Positions 33,601 through 45,600 of a DNA stretch of 64,000 nucleotides are shown piece after piece. Source of the stretch: Cinnamomum chago (Eukaryota > Streptophyta > Magnoliopsida > Laurales > Lauraceae); assembly GCA_038049695.1 (NCBI GenBank), contig CP142456.1:74795422-74859421 (forward strand). The letters are read 5' to 3'. The position numbers were made by a program, and so were the translations under genes. How positions within the stretch are numbered: position 1 is the stretch's first letter; each line of letters opens with the position of its first letter. The notes below the pieces were generated by a model that saw only the letters and a program-made list of their open reading frames with translations, was not told the DNA's origin and did not search any database.

Positions 33601-36600
33601 GTTGCCATACTTTTGATTATGAGTTCTTGTGCTTTAAAAAGTAGGGCATTGACTTGAAAAAGGTCCTTGATCGATTCCTCTATCATGGAACAAAACTGAT
33701 AAATCATTTTCTAATGTTTACTAATCTGGGGTGAAATCAGTTCCTCTACTGATTTAAGGTTTGCTAGCGAAATGCCCCGTGCTGGCGGGGAGTGAATAAT
33801 AAATGACATTTAAAAAAAAATTAAATTAGATTAAAAGAGAATCGGCTATTGGAATTGATGATGGTCTTTAGGTCAAAATTGTGGGGATGGTCAAAATTAA
33901 TTGGAGCTAATTTCAACTTGAATTCAATCTCTTTCATATATAATAATAACTAGAAATGAGCAAGGATAAAATAATCATAATATTAAAATTTATACAAAAA
34001 AAAACTTTATAATCAGTTTCTTTAAAATTAAATGCAAAAAGCTTTAGTTTGGGAGAGAGGAAAGAAAAGAAGTCCATAAGAATCAATACCTAACACCATA
34101 TAATTAAAAAAAAAAAAACACAAGCCCTTGAAAATTGAAGATTAATATCAAGAAAACTAAAAAAAATCAAAATAAACAAACAATATAAACTATGAATAAA
34201 ATCCAATGAAATTTGAAAGACACATAGAAATGAAAATCCATAATCAACTCAATAACATAAGCAATTTAAAAGAATCAAACACGCATGAGAAAAAAAAAAA
34301 ACTCAAAAATGGATCACAAATTAAAGGGCAAAAACAAAAGAACTCACAAATTCATGAAAAACCATCATAAAAAAAACCTAAAAATCCATCACAAGTGAGA
34401 AATTATAATAAAAGAGATACAAAATAAAAAGAAATAAATTTAATTTAAAAGGCTATAAAAATATATATAAATAAAGATCCATAGACAATACAATGATAAA
34501 AGAAATTTAGAAGAACCAAACCAACTTATGATAATCATTACTCAAAAATAGAAATCTGAAGCCACAAAGAAATAAGAAAAATTCATAAAAAGATTTCACA
34601 AAGAGAACTCAAAGAACTCAATGTAAGTAAAATAAATAATTAACTAATAATGATAAGCATTAAAAAAATATAACAAGAAAATGAGAATTCACAGAAAACC
34701 CCAAGGAGAACCCAATACTCAAAAGTTGAAAAAAAAAGGGGAAAAAAGAAACTTACAATCTATGAAAACCATACAAATACAAACCATAAAAATATTGCAA
34801 ATCTATAGAAATTTTAAAATGATGATTCTTTTGTATAAATCATATTAAAATGACATAATTAAAATTGCTCAAATAAAATATGATGAACTCAAAAGTAAAT
34901 GAATTAAAAAAAGGTTTACCTCTCAAATTGAAACGTTTAATAATTACACCAATTGTCTCAAGATGCTCACATTTTAAAATGGACTAAACACTGATCTAAA
35001 TAAGCATGCAAATAAGACCTGGGACGGTACTAAAAAGAGACACAAAGAAACAAAAGAATTATTGAAGTTGCTCTAATAAAATACAATGAACTTAAAAGTA
35101 AATGAATGGAAAAAATGAAAGTTCTCTTGTTGACATAGAGAAATAGAATTATATTAGAGAAAGTAGAAAATGATGATAATAATAATGAGCTTAATTCTTT
35201 ATTTAGATGGACCAATATTATTGAAGATTCTTTTTACCATTAGTTTTGCATTTTTAACAAAAAGTGAACAATCAAAATCAATAGATAAAAAAGAAACCAG
35301 ACAACCTAGAAATGAGAGTGGATTAAATAAAAAAGACTAAGGATTAAGTAAACCAGACAACCCAGAAATCAGCATTTCACATTCTTAAAAAAAAATCATA
35401 TAATCAGAACAAACAAAAATACTTGAAATTCCTTAGATTAGTGGCACTTGGACACTGGGACCCATTAACACTCAAATGCTATTGCCTTAATAGAAATATG
35501 ATGATATTGAGAGTTTTTTAATAGACAAAAGGCATGATGAAGAGTCTAAATCACAAAACAAAACTTTATTTGGAAAACTCCAGTATTTTGTATTTTTTTA
35601 TCAGAGAATCAATCTGACCATGGAAATAACCCAGAATGGGGTGAAAATTTGACGTATCCCATAAATAGCAAGGATGTTTGTTTTAATGATTGTGATTTTT
35701 AATACATAGGGTCTATTGTAGTGTTTCACTCCATTTATATCACGATTTATAAAAGTTAAAGCCACACACACAAAAAAGAAAAAAAACCAAACTCCACCCT
35801 TTCTCCCTCGGCAAGTGTGCATGGTAGTATATTAGTTACATGAAAAGTTTCCCGCCTCCTCTTTAGCTATACGCTGTTGCCACAAGTTTTTCTTTTTTCA
35901 ATAATATTGTCATTTTCTTATAAATTATGAAACTTATTTTTTTGTTGATCAATTCCATACATTATATATTCATTTGAGTTTAGTTTTATTGTAAAATGGT
36001 TGTCATAGAAAATTAATGATTATATAGAAAATCATATAAAATAGTTATTTTAAAAGTTTGATCACCCCTGCTTAAAGTACAATGCATAAGTATGAAAATA
36101 ATAACAACAATATTTATAGGGGTCAATATTCTAAAAATATAGTTATTTTAATAAATACTTCGTAGATAAATTCCAACTCCCGGTCAATATTCCAATGTGG
36201 GGCTGAGTTCCTTCCTTATTAACTAATTTTAAGTTTTTGTTGACAACTATTAACAAAAAAAAAAAAAAAAAAATGCTCTGTGATGTAGTAGTAGGGTTAC
36301 CCCTTTGAAATTCATATTGTCTTGAGTTCGAGTCTCGGCACATATCATGATTAATTTTTACAACGTCATTAAAAATACACGGGTCAAGTTGAGTCTAAAA
36401 TGTGTGCTTTATATCTGGCACAACCTAATTTACCACAACCCGATCCGTTTGCTAGGGTCAAACAAAATTAAATTGGATGAGTCAAAATCAATTGGAGCAA
36501 ATTGGAAGACTGATTTCTCAATTGAAATAAGCCGCTTCCATATATAAGATATAATATAATAATTGCTTGCAATAACTTCTTTACTTATGATTTTAATGGT

Positions 36601-39600
36601 AGATTTATTAAAGAAATGAAAACTCACTGTCAGCTTCAAATGCAATGCTTGTCTCTTTAGTGATTTCCATGAATTCCTTTTGCTTATTAGATTTTTTTTT
36701 TTTTCCAAATGTTAACCCTTGTGTTCTGGTTTTAATTTCTTGAGCAGTTGATAACATTTTCAAACAATTAGCATGCTTTATGTAGAGAGGTCATATTTGG
36801 CTATCTAGAATAGAAGCGTTGGAAAGGGATCTAGTTGGCATCTGTGAATAAACATCATAAAGGCAATGTCTGAATATGTATGAGTTTAACTTCATTTAAA
36901 TTATTTATTTTATCAAGGAAATCACATTAGTTAGAATTTTGGGAAATTAAATGATTAATAATTTGATTGGTTGCCTTTTGCTATTTTCTCTTCCATGAAT
37001 CCTCATCTTATTATTCTTTTTCATTTAAAAGAACCTTGTCAAGATACCTTAAAAAGCTCTAGTTAAGCTCAATATGAGGTTACAGACTTTGTATTTAAGA
37101 AGCAAGTCTGCTTTTCAATTATTCCTACTCTACTTTCTGTTATTCTTACATCTTCTCTATATTTCTAGGCTTAAGTAGTTTTTACTTACTAGCCAGCAAA
37201 TAGTGGCCTTGGCCTTACTCTTAGTTGCACATTATATGTTTTGAAGACATGGAAATTCCACTTCTGTGTTTTGGTGTTCTAATTCTAACTGGGTTTATGG
37301 TGAGTAAAAGCTAATTGGAATTATTTTTTTTTTAATTGTAGGTTGGAGCTGGAAGGTAATAGGAACATTCTTGGAGAATTTATGAAATTTAAGGGAGATA
37401 CGCTTGCTTTGGGAGAAGTGAAGAGATCAAAAGTCAGCCGGTTGGTCATCCAAAACTCATTTTTATTTGGGGATTCAGGTGAGTTTCAAAACGTTAAGTT
37501 GGATTTTGTGTTACAACTAATGGATGGTAAAAGAATAATAATAAAATGTATTTAATTCTTGAAGCCAAAAATATTAAAAAAAAAACTGTATATTAAAAGA
37601 ATGTGAGCTGGAAATGAATTCTCTCTTCAAATAACATCAAACATATAGGGCAATGTATTGGGCAGAGGCGTGCTACAATGCCAGTCCTTGCAACTGCTCT
37701 AAAAACAGGTCTCGGGTGTGATGTCGAATTTTCCTATAAAATATTGAGCTGTGCCTCTTCCATTACCAATTGGTTTTGGAAGGAATGATAGCTTAATGGG
37801 TGCATAAGATCCTACAAGTCGTATCAGAGTTCCAGGTCACGAGTTCGAGTCGCGGGAGCGCCATTGTGAGTGGTGATTGTTGGGGCACAAAAAACCCGCA
37901 ATCCGTAAAACCGATCCGAAGTTAAACAGATTGGTGATCGGTTTTTAACGGCCACGGATTTGTGACAGATTTGGCCCAATTCGCACCAATTTGATCCGCG
38001 TACACCCCTAAATTGCTGGGTACTTATTTTTCTTTCTTGACAATGTGGAGTCTTGGGCTTGTTTGACATCTCTACTCTTTTATTTATAGATCCATCTAAA
38101 ATAGAGTCATTAAAAAAAAGCCATAAAAAAAAGAAGCTAGGATAAAAAAAAAAACGAATTTGGTAACGCATGAAACTATTTTAAATACCTTGCCTCTATA
38201 TTTTAAGACCCAAAAGCTCTATTTCTCATCTGCCCACTTTTGGAGCATTTGGATTTTAGAGGATTTGCCTCTAAATGTCTAAAGCGGACAGAGTCTAAAA
38301 TCTTATGCCAAACGCTCTAATTGTTCAAACCTCTATTCGATTTAGACATTTAGAGAAATAGAGGCATGAAATAGAGATGCCAAACATGGGCTTAATGCTT
38401 ATCTCGTTGCCATGGCAATGATGTTTTCACACAAGGCTAATAGTTTTTGTCTCAAAATTCATTATGGGTCTTAAGGACTTTCTTGCTTATACATTGCTAA
38501 AACATGTTTCTGTCAAGTGGATTCTCTTTGGGCACGTTTGTGCATGATCTTTTCTCAGGAAGCGGAACTCAAATCTCTAAGGGTGTGTTTGGAAAGGAGA
38601 GGAAAATGGGGGGAGGAAAAAAAGGGGGGAAAGTGGAGGGAAAATGCTTTTGGGGGGTGTTTGGGAAGGGGGGAGGGAAAATGGGGGGGAGGAAAATGGA
38701 GGGAAAAAAGTGCTTTTTTGCCCCAAAAATTTTCCCCCCAAAACAAGGGGGAAAATGAGGGGAAAGTGGGGAGAGAGGGGAGAAATGACTAAAATGCCCT
38801 CCTCCCTTTATTTGAATTTTTTTCAAGAACAAGGGCAAAATAGTCTTTTTTAATGTACCTCACTAAAAACAAAATTATACTTTTTCACTTTCCTTCCCCC
38901 TACTTTTTTACTTCCCAAACAAGAGGAGGGAAAATTAATTTTTCCTCCCCTCCCCTTCATTTTCCTTCCCCCTCAAATTTTCCCTCCCCTCCCCTTCATT
39001 TTCCTTCCCCCTCAAATTTTCCCTCCCCTCCCCTCCCTTCCTCCCTTCCCAAACGGACCCTAAGACTTTTTCTGCGCTTGGTTGTTCGATGCACACACTC
39101 TCCGTGGAAAATTACTATTTTTTTAGCTGTTTTTCTGTGTAAAAGCGGAAACATGTGTCAGGCCTCCCCCCATCAGGTTTCCATTTCTGTGCTCTTTCCC
39201 GGCATTATACAAATAAGCCTTTTGTGTCTACTTGTTTGCATGGGAATTTAATTCATAAAAATTCATGGTTAAATGTGTTCTAACAAAAGGATTATTAAAG
39301 ACGTGAGGGTAAAAGAAATAAAGATATGTACATGGAATCTTGATTTATTTAGGATTTCAATTACTTGGGTGATGGTTGGTATTAATTTTCCATCTCCTTG
39401 TGATTCATTTTCCATTGAAGGGGAGATGATTTGATCGTATTTTTGGATATTCACCTTTATTTATTCATTTTTAACCACATTTATAAATGAAAGTGTTAGA
39501 ATTCATAGGAGTGCGATTTCATGAAAACAAATGGGCACTTAACAATTGATTGAGCATGTGATATGACCATAGTGATGATGTGGATATTAGCAATTTCATA

Positions 39601-39842
39601 GCTTTTGAACCTGACTGCTGTGTTTTAGTTTCAACTTGATGAACTTAAATTCAAATGCAGATGGATTGAAAAGACGAGTTTTGTATGCTCCTCGCGATTA
39701 TCGATGTGAAGGAGCATCTGCTTCTGAACGGATTAAAGCTATTGTGCAGTCAAGCACGGAGATTGTATTTCAGCCATTAAATTCAAAGAAAATGGGTAAG
39801 ATCAAGCTATCATCAGTAGTTTCTCTATCTCTGAGCGGCTGA
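30687..39842 (+). CDS. NERD-domain protein, copy B (seven exons, 401 aa), diverged tandem paralogue
   Basis: Exons: 30687-30892, 30984-31085, 31194-31308, 32092-32207, 32673-33020, 37342-37478, 39661-39842. Phases equal those of copy A, all introns are GT-AG, and the frame is open to TGA. Exons 2, 3, 4 and 7 have exactly A's lengths. Differences: exon 1 encodes a new N-terminus with two hydrophobic stretches (about residues 11-21 and 27-40) and a poly-Asp run before 'EDLLNKDS'; exon 5 is 159 nt longer, with KPEVHL-type repeats (201-223), a PEPEPEP run (227-233) and a charged EEMHQ/TLEEKHQ repeat (262-282); exon 6 lacks three residues. The NERD core 'DIDMVLITKG', 'VMVVSVWNFTGSV' is retained with the same S-x-W in place of E-x-K. 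Role unknown; probably membrane-anchored. It looks intact, though expression cannot be judged. Confidence 0.8.
32282..32305 (+). mobile_element. Fossil RTE LINE 3' tail
   Basis: The stretch 'acaaggctttgatgatgatgat' matches the end of the RTE element at 63038-63055 ('acaaagctttgatgatgatgat'), the characteristic RTE 3' end. Only this tail is present, in intron 4 of copy B, where copy A has several kb of other sequence. Confidence 0.5.
32742..32980 (+). repeat. In-frame coding repeats in exon 5 of copy B
   Basis: Two short tandem arrays: about four units of a roughly 24-27 bp 'aagccagaa(g/c)tccatttga' repeat (32742-32830) running into (ccagaa)n, and about 2.5 units of a 27-bp 'gaggagatgcatcaaa.gacactg' repeat (32914-32980). 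All are multiples of three and keep the frame. Copy A has one unit at each place. Confidence 0.92.
33769..36567 (-). mobile_element. AT-rich inserted block, possibly Helitron-derived, in intron 5 of copy B
   Basis: Copy A is contiguous here ('ataggtttattacttgcaa', about 20927-20945), so about 2.8 kb is inserted in B. On the minus strand the low-coordinate end reads CCCCGCCAGCACGGGG, then 7 nt, then CTAG: a hairpin plus CTAG as at Helitron 3' ends, although the base after CTAG is C, not the usual T. A segment 'gtcaaaatyaattggagcwaat...catatata' occurs directly repeated near 33896-33955 and 36481-36545, suggesting two related insertions. The interior is A-rich on the plus strand without coding. 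No Rep/helicase. Confidence 0.4.
37780..37860 (+). mobile_element. tRNA-derived SINE-like head
   Basis: Pol III promoter-like boxes: TAGCTTAATGGG (A box, 37789-37800) and GTTCGAGTC (B box, 37843-37851) with 'gtatcagagttccaggtcac' between. It lies in intron 6 of copy B and is absent from copy A. The 3' limit is unclear, so this may be a SINE or a tRNA pseudogene. Confidence 0.45.
38581..39060. mobile_element. PIF/Harbinger (Tourist-like) MITE with G-rich and C-rich arms
   Basis: Left end GGGTGTGTTTGG and inverted right end GGGTCCGTTTGG, with 3-bp duplication TAA (38578-38580 and 39061-39063). The left arm is G/A-rich (gggaaaatgggggg) and the right arm C/T-rich (ccctcccctcccc), so it folds on itself. 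A second terminus-like 'ggtgtttgggaagg' inside at about 38656 suggests an internal duplication. Intron 6 of copy B only. Confidence 0.8.
39224..39538. mobile_element. MITE in intron 6 of copy B
   Basis: Left end gtgtctacttgtttgcatg and inverted right end agtgcccatttgttttcatg. The interior ('gggtgatgg', 'ttccatc', 'ttcaattac') is shared with the partial copy at 58896-59105. TTA follows the right end but the left flank is TTT. Confidence 0.5.
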
Positions 39843-40109
39843 GGAATATCTGTAGCTGATTTGTTCAAGTGCTTCTTTCCTAGCAAGGAATTGTGTTGTC
39901 CTTCTTTTTTCCTTGTTTAGGCGTCCGCTCTAGATATTCATATAAGAAAATTGAGCTGTATCTTAAAAGTTAAGATATATGGGAGTGTAGTTATTGTCCC
40001 AGAACAACTTGTGGAAATTAGCTGTAAAAACAATGGGAAAAAAAAAACACTTACATTGCATAGATAGAGGTATATGAGAAATGTAATATGATCATTGTTG
40101 TGATTTAGG

Positions 40110-40395
40110 CCCTACGAGAAGAGATCAATCACGCACAAGAAAGCATAGAGATTTACGTGGCTTGGCTTTTGGCCTACGTCCATGGGAAGATGGGAGAAAT
40201 CACTATGCAATTAAAAGAGTCGTACATCTTAGAGACTCTTAGTCTTTATTTATAATATCAGCCCCAAAATCCTGTTACACCCAAACACTACTTTGTTAAT
40301 TACAGTAGACCTATAACAGGCCTACTTAACCCAGGGACCTGGTTAACCAAGATTAATAAACTTATATTAAGCCATGCAAATTAAATCATCATTGA
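40110..40395 (-). mobile_element. Probable LTR-derived fragment in the 3' flank of copy B
   Basis: Begins 'tgatttaggccctacgag' and ends '...ttaaatca', giving a TGATTTA/TAAATCA inverted pair. It contains 'agatttacgtggcttggc...cctacgtccatggg', a sequence type common in small plant copia/TRIM-like LTRs. A TCATTG motif lies near both ends (about 40096 and 40393) but not in register. Absent from copy A. Confidence 0.4.
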
Positions 40396-41658
40396 TATAC
40401 CTTGCAATGTATATCTCTTTCACTCTTGAAGTGTCCTAGTGAGTTGGCCTTGAAGTGTCCTAGTGAGCTGTTGCTTGTCGGTCTAGCCATCATCTCTTTC
40501 ACTCTTGTCACAGAGTTGATGGTAAACTGATGATCTCCATCAATCCTCTTCATGACAGGAATTCCAAGATTGCAACTATGGGGATATATACAGGAGCAGC
40601 ACCTTCTGCATCATCAACTTTAAATTTGGAAACAAATCAAGGAAAAAAAAAACTATTATCTCTTAACTGGGCCTGGTGGATTGCTAATGTCACAGATTTT
40701 TGGTCAATTAACCTCTGCACCACTGGTTGCAAATGCAAATTAGTCAACCCTAATGTCTAAAATTACGATTCTTCTTAAGCCTAAAATCCTAAATATCTAT
40801 CTAGTTTATTCGGCAATGTATTTCAGAAGATCCTACTAGAAAATTGCTTTCACTTCTTGGGCCTTTTGGTAACTTTAATCCAATTAATAAGATTTAATTA
40901 AATTAATTACTAAAAAAAACTCTTAATTTTAAGCTCTAATTTACAATTAGTGTGTTTGGTAAAAATATAAAAGAAAACTCTTATTTCATGAGATAATTGG
41001 GGTTTACTTTGTAGGAATTGTGGTAATATGGACCCGCATTTTATAAATTATAATGTAAAAGCCGTTTTGAAAATTTTGTTAGGTTATTTCATCCAAAAAC
41101 ACATAAATTTTGCATCGTTCACTTCACTTGTAAAGTGAGATGAATGGTTGAATTCAAAGAAGAAGATGTCTTCTCTGCCTTCTATTTTCTTATTTATTTT
41201 GTGAATTGTTACATAGTGCAGGAGTATGGTTTATTTTATTTATTTACTAGCAAAGAGGCTCAAGTCCAACCCGTACCATAAAAAAAAATAAACATGTTAT
41301 AATAAGATGCTAAGATAAAAATAAAATATTTTAAATGTAGAAGGGGAAGACAATTAAGATAATGCAGAAGTTTAAAAAATCCAAAAAAAAAAAAAGGAGT
41401 AATACATTGAAATCAACAACACCACCACCAACAACAAAGAACATTGAAAAAAAAAAAAAAGTATTGATGAAGCTTAGCATCAAGGACCCAGAATCTCCGT
41501 TGTCAGATCATCCCTCAAATCTTTCATTATTCATCTTCTTCCCTTCCCACCCCCCACTCTCTCTCCATTCAATTTTTAGTAATATAAACACTTCATACAA
41601 ATTAGAAAGTAATTAGAAAGTCTTTCCATAGACAAAAAGAAAAGGAAAAAAAAAAAGG
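40396..41658. other. Remaining 3' flank of copy B and AT-rich spacer
   Basis: Homology with copy A's flank continues to about 40920. The rest is AT-rich with A runs; no gene recognised. Confidence 0.55.
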
Positions 41659-42322
41659 AGTTTTTTGTATATACCCTACTAAGATTTGTATGATTTGTAA
41701 ATAGGTCCATATGGTTTTAGTATTTTTAAATATGGCCCTACCTTTTCAATTTAATACCTTTTATGTCTCCAAAATTAGTATTCCTAATGAGAATGGGTAA
41801 CTACTCTGAGATTTGTGTTGAACTTTTATAAAAATGATGGCTTTGCCCATATATTCATTAAATAAAAATGAGTATATTGTTAGTTACAAAAATACAATTA
41901 TTTTATCACAACTCCCAATAGTCTCTCTCACTAACTTTTTAATACACATAAAGCCTAATCATGTATTTTATGACTTTAGTCAATCTAATGGTTGGTCGTG
42001 CATGGTTCAGATTAATTATAAGCATATACATTGATAGTCATTATAACCAATTTGGATTTAATGAAATAAGGCATGTATTGATAAAATAGAATTACATACA
42101 GTTATTCTTTCCAATTGAATGTAATTTTTAATATTACAAGCTTTAGAAAAAGAGATGGGCAAAAGAGTCATTTCACTCTAAAAATTTTTTGTGGTTGAAA
42201 GGCTATTGATTTTGGGGACACGAAATGTATTAAAATGAAAAGACATGGGCCTATTTACAAATACCACAATTATAGGAGCCTATTTATAAATTCTAAAAAC
42301 CTAAGGGGGTTTATGCAAAAGG
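41659..42322. mobile_element. Long-TIR MITE, probably Mutator-like
   Basis: About 110 bp at each end are inverted copies: left 'tttttgtatataccctactaag...tgtaaataggtccatatgg', right (inverted) 'ttttgcataaacccccttagg...tgtaaataggcccatgtc', both continuing into '...aaatta/aaatca..'. Long TIRs beginning near 'TTTTGCATAAACCC' are usual for plant Mutator-type non-autonomous elements. A-rich flanks on both sides hide a 9-10 bp duplication. It ends about 310 bp upstream of the RBM34-like start codon. Confidence 0.65.
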
Positions 42323-42534
42323 CTGAAAAAAAAAAAAAAGCTTACCAAACACAATTGGCAATCTTCAAAATAGAAATATCATAGAAGAATACTTTGATGG
42401 GGTTCAAGTGGGGCTCATAGGATTTTGACCCAATTCCCACAAGTTTATGGTAGCTGATTGACAAGTTACTATTCAATAAAAATTGATGAGAATAAACCCA
42501 CAAAGATGAACCAATGTGGCCCCTGTTGATTAAT

Positions 42535-42542
42535 TAGGGTTC
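42535..42542 (-). promoter_or_regulatory. Telo-box (AACCCTAA) upstream of the RBM34-like gene
   Basis: TTAGGGTT on the plus strand, about 90 bp before the ATG at 42632. Telo-boxes near start sites are frequent in plant ribosome-biogenesis genes. Confidence 0.45.
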
Positions 42543-42631
42543 TCTATTTTAAACTTTATAACATACAACTTCACAAAAACATCTCCCCCCTCTTCAAACA
42601 AAACCTCCTCCTCCTCCTCCACCTCCTCCAA

Positions 42632-45600
42632 ATGGGCAAGAATAAATCCAAGGAAGAAGAAAACGAAGCCGCCGCCTCCGACATCTTCCAAACCCTCTTC
42701 AAAGCTTCCAACGAACAAAACCCTCTCCCTCTCTTCTCCGACAATCCCTACCGCCGAAAACCCCAACAAACCCCAGTTTTAGGGTTCGTATCTGAAAACC
42801 CCTCGCATGGAGTTGCAGAAGAAAACCCTAGAAACCCCAATTTCCTCTCTTCTCAGACCGATTTGGTAGACCCCAAGAAGAGAAAAAGGGTAAAGAGGAG
42901 AAAATCCGACATAGATTCTTCCGATTCTGAGATCGAAAAGAAAAAAAAACGCACCTTTGATGATGGGTCGATTGAGAAAATCGACGAAGATAGCGAGACT
43001 CGGATGAACAGGAAGAAGAAAAGGAAGAGGGATGAGATTGAGGAGGAATACGAAGCGAGGAAGCTCGGCGGAGCGGTCGAGAAGAGGATTGAAGGCGCAG
43101 AGACTAAATCGGTTCCTGTAGTTGGAGAGAAGCGTAAAACAGCTGATGATTCTGCAGAAATGGTCGTGTCCAAGGAAGGTTTCGACGACGAGAGCAAGCT
43201 TCAAAGGACTGTCTTTGTTGGGAATTTGCCGTTGAAGATGAAGAGGAAAGCTCTGGTGAAAGAGTTCAAACAGTTTGGAGAGATTGAATCGGTTCGGATT
43301 CGATCCGTTCCAATCTTGGATGTAAGTTACCATCTTTCCAATTGATCTTTGTTGTTAATCACTCCCCTCCTTTTTTGTGTGTTGATTTTTAGTTCTAATG
43401 ATGTGATGTTTTGTTGATTAGAGCAAAATGCCTAGGAAGGGCGCGATAATCAAGGGTAACATTAACGATTCTATTGATAGGTATGTGTCTAATGACATTT
43501 GAGTTGATTGCATCTCTTACATATTTGAATGTATGTCTTTGTATTGTTTGGATAGAAATTCTTGATTTGATTTTCTTTGTTGTTTCAAATCAAATGGTTT
43601 GAGATTCAAATGACATGTTATGTTGTGGAAATAGGTTCCACATAATTTAATGTGATTGTATATGGTGTAAAAATGTTGCTTTTGCAGTGTCAATGCTTAC
43701 ATTGTTTTCAAAGAGGAGCAATCTGTGCTGGCTGCTCTGTTACATAATATGACAAAGGCATGTCTCTTCTCTACTAGTTAGTCAAATATTTTGATTTAGT
43801 ACATTGGATTTTTTTTTCTCAGAATTTGGGTGTCTGTTATTGAAAACATTTTGATTTAGTACTTGAATCGATTTATTTCCCTTGCCATGTTAGATTGGAG
43901 ATAAGCACATCCGTGTTGACAGAGCATGCCCACCTCGCAAGAAGTTGAAAGGAGATGATGCTCCACTTTATGATAATAAAAGAACAGTTTTTGTTGGTAA
44001 CCTCCCTTTTGATGTGAAGGTAATTTACTCTTGGACGATATTTATATGTGAATATGTATCATGGTTTTCAAGGCCTGACTTCATTTTGTTTTTTCCTTCC
44101 TTGTGTCTGCTTATTGCTGAGGCTTGACTTCATTTGTTGAGACCATTTTCTTGTGTTCCTTTTCGGTGATGCTACAGGATGAAGAACTGTATCAGTTGTT
44201 TTGTGGGGTTAACCAGTTGGGACCTAACATAGAAGCCATTCGTGTCATTAGAGATCCTAACACAAGCTTGGGAAAGGGTATTGCTTATGTCATGTTTAAA
44301 ACGCGGGTAAGATTTATGTTTCTGCCTTGGATATGCAACTTCATTTGTCCTACTTTTGATATGATATGCTTTATGGTTCAAATCTGAATATCATGTATTA
44401 TTCAAAAAAAAAAAAATCTGAATATCATGTTCACTTTTGTTGTTTGTTGAGATTCCGTCCAGTGACTAAAACAAAAAAAAACACCATGGGGCACCCATTA
44501 TTTCTGTAGCTAATATGTTTTAAGGATGGAGCAGACAAAGAAGCAACAAGTGGTTGTCATCCTCTGGCCCTTGCAAGCACAAACAGTGCCAGATCTGCTT
44601 CCTCTATTGTTTGTTAGTTAAAATTCTCGCACAAGCTGCTGTGCATGTAAAAGCTAAAAATGTAGGGTTCCACAAATAAAGGGAACCCTAAGAAGTTAGT
44701 AGAAGACAGCCATAACATCATAAAAGGATATGACTGAAAACTACTCATCAATCAGGCCACCAAATCCAAGCTTCATGGCTGTTCTTTGAAATAAACACTG
44801 AATTACATAACCATAACATTATAAAAGGATTTGACCGTAAAACTTTCATGATTCAGTCACCATATCCGGCCATCATGGCCATACTCTGAAGTAAGCACTG
44901 AATGATACAAATATAAGATCATAGAAGGATTTGACTGAAAACTCCTCTTGAGTCAGGCCACCATATCCAAGCATCATGGTAGTACTCCAGAATTCGCTGG
45001 CTAATGATTCCTCATCATGCAAACTCTTTTGAAAAATCTGAGTCCAAATGACCAAACCTCTACTTGATCCAAATAATTATACAATATAGCTGTCCCATTG
45101 AGATATAAAGAATGCAACTTTGGGAAAGCCACAACCATAGGTAGACGTCACCATACCAGAAATCCTCCCAAAATCAAACTTGAGGCTCATTGACAATACT
45201 ATTCTGAATATTAGAAATAGAATCATCCTTGACTAAAAAAAAACATCGAACTCACATGCTGGAAGCAAAAGGAAGAGCAGAAGGGAGATTCCAATCATTA
45301 TTAGCCAAATCATAGTTTTCCTTTAATTAACCGGCCAAGTCAACCATGAGATTCCATAGGTGATCCAGGACCAGGTTGTTATTAAATTTATATAAAATGT
45401 TAGAAAAATGTTCTAATATTTACCGTATATATTACCATCCAAAAAATATAAAAAATAATAAATATGTAGTTTCTAGTTAAAACAAATAAATTATGTTTGT
45501 CAATTGTCATGAATAAAATGAGTTTCAAATTTATGATAAAAAAATAAAAAAAAAATCACTAAATTCATCATAAGCAAAAATATAAAAAAGTCACTAAATT

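Noticed and set aside
38504..39251. Several overlapping frames rich in Gly/Lys or Pro/Phe
   Set aside because: Translations of the G-rich and C-rich arms of the Harbinger MITE.
42779..43333. 184-codon minus frame opposite RBM34-like exon 1
   Set aside because: Complement of a Lys/Glu-rich coding exon; no recognisable domain.
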